NCBI GenBank assembly: GCA_938002085.1
Contig: CALLAT010000164.1
Coordinates: forward strand, 1 to 57,133
Source: an uncultured Pseudanabaenaceae cyanobacterium
GTDB taxonomy: Bacteria > Cyanobacteriota > Cyanobacteriia > PCC-9006 > JAAUQQ01
DNA length: 57,133 nt
Reading direction: 5' to 3'
This document shows, in pieces, positions 54,104 to 57,133 of this stretch. The notes below the pieces were generated by a model. The model was given only the letters and a program-made list of their open reading frames with translations, searched no databases and was not told where the DNA came from. A program made the translations under genes and the position numbers. Within the stretch, counting starts at the first letter, position 1. Each line of letters begins with the position of its first letter.

Positions 54104-54439
54104 AGAAATAATTTACAGGTTTACATACTTATCTTCCAAAACTTACAGCTAATCGCATTAATGCTCCGGACAAAACAAATTAAATAGCTCTCAGGCTATA
54201 AATATCGGAAGCTCGTTATATCGGTAGCCAAATGGGTGAATAGATCCAGCCTATTCTTGTTTGAGTAGATTAAAGTAAAGGCTAATTTTCAGAGCCTTTA
54301 AATTTCGTACAAATGGCTGAGTCAAAGGCTCAAATGAGATTGAACTTTAGGCTCGACTCAGCTAGACCCAGAATGCTCGAAGAGTTCTAAAGTTAGAACG
54401 CCATCACAACGCCTCACACTGATAAAACAGTATCTAGTT
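54104..54439. other. Non-coding gap between HpsJ-like and ABC transporter genes
   Basis: 336 A+T-rich bases. TTAAAGTAAAGGCTAATTTTCAG near 54265 and flanking TTAGG-like words suggest promoter-type DNA for the HpsJ-like gene. A weak direct repeat of GAGCCTTTAAATTT/GGCTCAAATGAG-type words is visible but I see no clean terminator or RNA. Confidence 0.4.
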
Positions 54440-56269
54440 TTATCGAGTCACTGCCGGCTCAGTTTGACTCTCCATTTGCGATCGCCAAGATTCTGCATAC
54501 AGGCCATCCAGCGCCAACAACTCCCCATGGCTACCCGACTCCACAATCTCGCCAGCTCTCATAACGTGAATCACATCAGCCCGCATCGCCAGGGTAAAGC
54601 GATGGGTAATCACCAGCGCTGTCTTACGCTGAGCCATGGCGCGGAAGCGATCTAACCAATCCCGCTCTGCCCAAGGATCCATGGCGCTAGTCGGCTCATC
54701 CAAAATAATAAATGGCGCTTCTCGATAAAAGGCCCGAGCCAGGGCCAAGCGCTGCCATTGCCCCCCACTTAAATCAACTCCCTTGGGAAACCATCTTCCC
54801 AACTGGGTTCGATAACCATCGGCCAGGGTCACCAACTTGTCGTGGATGCCAGAAGCCTGGGCACAATTCTCAATCGCCTCTAGATTTTGAGGACGCTGCA
54901 AATCACTCAATTCAATATTCTGAATTGCATCTAACTGATACGTAATTGGGAATTGAAATAGGACCGTAATCAATGCCCTAAAGTCATTTACACGAAACCG
55001 CCGAATATCAACACCATCGAACTCAATTGAGCCTGATTCTGGGTCATAAAATCGACAAAGTAGTTTGATTAACGTACTCTTACCAGCACCATTATCTCCA
55101 ACAATCGCCACCACTTTATTCGCAGGAAGAAAGAGGCTGAAATCTTTGAGGATGTAATCGCTACAGCCTGGATAACGGAAGCTTAGCTCTTTTAACTGAA
55201 CCCCCTGCTCCAATCGGTCTTTCGTAGGTTGAGGTTCAACGGGATCTGTAATCGTTGGCGTAATTCCCAGAAAATCAAACAGGTTACTAATAAATAGGCT
55301 ATTGCGATAAATACTATTGAGGTTATTCAGCAGAGTTCTGACAATCGCTTGGCCTCGGACAAACGCCTGCTGAAACATCGCTAGCTCCCCCAAGGACAAA
55401 CTGCCTGACAACAGGTCCTTGCCCAGGAGCGCAAATAGACCACAGAGCAGCAAGCCCGAGACAAAGCTAGCGCCTAAACGGCTCAGGCTCTGCTGACGAA
55501 TCAGGGCTAGCTGCTCTAAGCGCAGCTTTTTGCGGAGCTGCTGGTAGGCATTGCGAAAGTGAGGGCCAAAGTTAAATAGGCGCAATTCGCCCGCGATCAT
55601 ATTGTTGGTCAGCAGCAGCTCATAATACTGAGTCTTGCGACGATCCAGCGTGGTTCGCTGGGACCAGTTGTATTGCAATGAACTCAGCTTAAGGGCTACG
55701 AGAAAGGCGGGGAGCGTGCTGATGATGAGCGCCAGGGGAATGACTAGACCATAGGAAACGAGTAAGAACGCGATCGCAAATAAACTCAAGCTCCCCTGCA
55801 CTAAGCCACCCGCACTTTCCAGCAAAGCCAAAGAACGGCCACTAGCCCCTTCCCGAGCACGGGTCAACTTATCGTTGTACTCAGAAGATTCGTAGCAACC
55901 GTAGTCAATCTCAATCGACTTTTGATGAATCAGATTACTCACGTAGTCTTGCAACAGCTCGGACTGAGCCGTGCGCACCCAAGTCGCGGCCGCTTGCAAA
56001 AGCGTCGTCAGAATCGTGAGGCCAGCGAACAGTCCACCAGGCAGCATCAAAGGTTGTAACGACTCTTGAGACCAGCCCTGTTGGGACGCCTGCACCAACG
56101 CATCAATTAAAAACCGCGTTAAATAAACCAGCCCAACTGGAATAAAACCTTGCAGCAAAAGCAACAAGGCCCAAATCGCGGTCAATGACTTCGAAGACTG
56201 CCAGATCAGCTTGCTCGTTTGGAGCAGAATTTGATAGAGCTGTTTTGGCTTTTGGCTGATCGCTGACAA
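54440..56269 (-). CDS. ABC exporter, fused membrane and ATPase (MsbA/peptide type)
   Basis: A 609-residue half-transporter. Six membrane helices lie in the first 330 residues. The ATPase domain shows Walker A GDNGAGKST, the LSGGQWQRLALARAFY signature, Walker B FIILDEPTSAMDPWAE and the switch His in VITHRF. No peptidase C39 domain is present. It starts at TTG 56269 with a G-rich site upstream and lies 35 bases after the HPr-kinase-like gene, so they form an operon. ABC exporters in this position beside such a kinase occur in lasso-peptide and other RiPP clusters, which suggests peptide export; lipids cannot be excluded. Confidence 0.88.
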   Translation of the reverse strand: MSAISQKPKQLYQILLQTSKLIWQSSKSLTAIWALLLLLQGFIPVGLVYLTRFLIDALVQASQQGWSQESLQPLMLPGGLFAGLTILTTLLQAAATWVRTAQSELLQDYVSNLIHQKSIEIDYGCYESSEYNDKLTRAREGASGRSLALLESAGGLVQGSLSLFAIAFLLVSYGLVIPLALIISTLPAFLVALKLSSLQYNWSQRTTLDRRKTQYYELLLTNNMIAGELRLFNFGPHFRNAYQQLRKKLRLEQLALIRQQSLSRLGASFVSGLLLCGLFALLGKDLLSGSLSLGELAMFQQAFVRGQAIVRTLLNNLNSIYRNSLFISNLFDFLGITPTITDPVEPQPTKDRLEQGVQLKELSFRYPGCSDYILKDFSLFLPANKVVAIVGDNGAGKSTLIKLLCRFYDPESGSIEFDGVDIRRFRVNDFRALITVLFQFPITYQLDAIQNIELSDLQRPQNLEAIENCAQASGIHDKLVTLADGYRTQLGRWFPKGVDLSGGQWQRLALARAFYREAPFIILDEPTSAMDPWAERDWLDRFRAMAQRKTALVITHRFTLAMRADVIHVMRAGEIVESGSHGELLALDGLYAESWRSQMESQTEPAVTR

Positions 56270-56304
56270 TGGACACCCCCAGAGGAAATCGTCTTAGGCT
56301 CTAC

Positions 56305-57133
56305 TTATGCTGCTGCCGCCATCTCAAAGCTGGCTTCTAAGCAAGCTAAGGACTTTTCAAAAGTGGAAAAATCTTTAGGACGGTTGAAGCGATAGATGGG
56401 GATAGTTTGAGTCAGTCGAGTGCATAATTCAAAATGCTGCTGACGAAACTCTGGCTCAATAACACTTCTGGCTGCACGGGAATAGGCCAATAATGCCAGG
56501 AAAGCCTGCTTAGGAGAAAGCTCCTCAACTGAAACGGTATCGCTCCAGTTCAAAATATAGAGCTGCTTGAGTGGCAGAGGAGAAAAGCCAAACTGCTGCG
56601 AAATAGAATGATCTAATTTAGTGGTGCGCTCATGTAACACAGACATGGAAGAAACAGAGTAGCCCAAGGTCTGAGCAGCATCTGGTAGAAGCTTCACATG
56701 GGGAAAGCTAGGAATAGCCTCAGGTCTTTCAGCCTGAAATTTAATCGGCAAGACATCATCAGCTAGGAGCTTGTAGCTGCGATCGCCCAAAGCAGAAACC
56801 AAAGTAGATTTTCCCCAGCCCGAATGCCCCATAAAGCCAACGGCTGTTCCATCACCCCGGTCAAGACAACCAGCGTGCAAAACTAATAGTCCCCGCTGGC
56901 GCAACAACACGGACATAGCCGACCCCAGAAGACAAGGTCCTAGTACCAAATTAGAAACGTCGTCTTCCGGCTCATAAAAGATTTTTGAACCATCTTGAAT
57001 GAGAAATCGAGCAATTCCTGGCATTTTTCCCTGAGTTACAATCGAAGTTGTAGCTAGACTCAGAGAGCTAGGAATTCCTCGCAGAATTTCAACATCAGCA
57101 TCAGAACAATCCATTAGTTGAGTCGCCCCAGCT
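56305..57133 (-). CDS. HPr-kinase-like ATPase (RiPP-cluster type), 5' end cut by window
   Basis: The frame stays open through the window edge and the ATG at 57114 is probably internal, since relatives have about 25 more residues before the ADVEILRG strand. The visible part has a P-loop AVGFMGHSGWGKSTLVSAL, a following LLADDVLPIKF (the metal-binding Asp pair in HprK), and an alpha/beta tail. This is the HprK-like kinase fold seen in lasso-peptide and related clusters, where it phosphorylates the peptide or acts as an accessory. The classical HPr-kinase signature is absent. The ABC exporter follows 35 bases later. Confidence 0.75.
   Translation of the reverse strand, partial: AGATQLMDCSDADVEILRGIPSSLSLATTSIVTQGKMPGIARFLIQDGSKIFYEPEDDVSNLVLGPCLLGSAMSVLLRQRGLLVLHAGCLDRGDGTAVGFMGHSGWGKSTLVSALGDRSYKLLADDVLPIKFQAERPEAIPSFPHVKLLPDAAQTLGYSVSSMSVLHERTTKLDHSISQQFGFSPLPLKQLYILNWSDTVSVEELSPKQAFLALLAYSRAARSVIEPEFRQQHFELCTRLTQTIPIYRFNRPKDFSTFEKSLACLEASFEMAAAA

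Noticed and set aside
1..57133. CRISPR array or cas genes
   Set aside because: No regularly spaced identical repeats and no Cas-like protein were found anywhere in the window.
1..57133. rRNA, RNase P RNA, tmRNA or SRP RNA
   Set aside because: I looked for the well-known conserved words of these RNAs in the gaps and found none; only two tRNA genes are supported.

Overview
The window is a chromosomal segment of a cyanobacterium. The direct evidence is the photosystem II extrinsic protein PsbO, a hetZ-patU pair, cyanobacteria-restricted families (DUF2555, DUF1400, DUF3493, DUF928, Uma2), a cyanoexosortase with an HpsJ-like partner, and frequent HIP1 octamers (GCGATCGC). HetZ and PatU are known from filamentous cyanobacteria, so a filamentous, moderately GC-rich lineage is the best inference. 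Nothing here shows whether it makes heterocysts.

Layout. 1-5.6 kb: a cut-off membrane protein, the hetZ-patU operon on the minus strand, and two conserved proteins of unknown role. 5.6-9.9 kb: an M15 peptidase with four repeats, a HAD phosphatase, a cyclophilin and MsrA. 10.0-12.1 kb: an A+T-richer two-gene unit, an AAA ATPase overlapping an HNH nuclease, which resembles the Septu (PtuA-PtuB) anti-phage system. 12.4-17.3 kb: two glycosyltransferases, a Uma2 nuclease, a NADAR-family protein and a DUF4126 membrane protein. 17.4-24.7 kb: a PvdE/SyrD-type ABC exporter, 5-formyl-THF cyclo-ligase, a second DUF4126 protein, DNA polymerase IV, tRNA-Ala(CGC), DUF2555, CoaBC and a stand-alone DUF1400 protein.

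24.9-33.5 kb is a row of strongly expressed housekeeping genes, mostly separated by clear intrinsic terminators: psbO, sat, a caspase-fold protein with an inactive-looking dyad, ftsH, eda, tRNA-Thr(CGT) and a DUF3493 protein. 33.6-39.4 kb holds the translation/transcription genes infB, nusA and rimP on the minus strand. No ylxR was found between nusA and infB, and a terminator-like hairpin sits directly before rimP. 39.6-50.5 kb holds a conserved membrane protein, two tandem DUF928 proteins, RNase III, a cysteine desulfurase, a MITE-like element with a target duplication, an RTX-repeat protein, an alpha/beta hydrolase and galE.

50.5-57.1 kb is different in character: A+T-richer, with long non-coding gaps and no HIP1 octamer over almost 5 kb. 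It carries an unknown polytopic membrane protein, a cyanoexosortase, an HpsJ-like protein, and then an ABC exporter behind an HPr-kinase-like protein that is cut by the window edge. The last pair looks like the tail of a peptide (RiPP or lasso-type) export and modification cluster lying beyond the window.

All family names are from recognition of motifs and memory of the families. No database search was possible.
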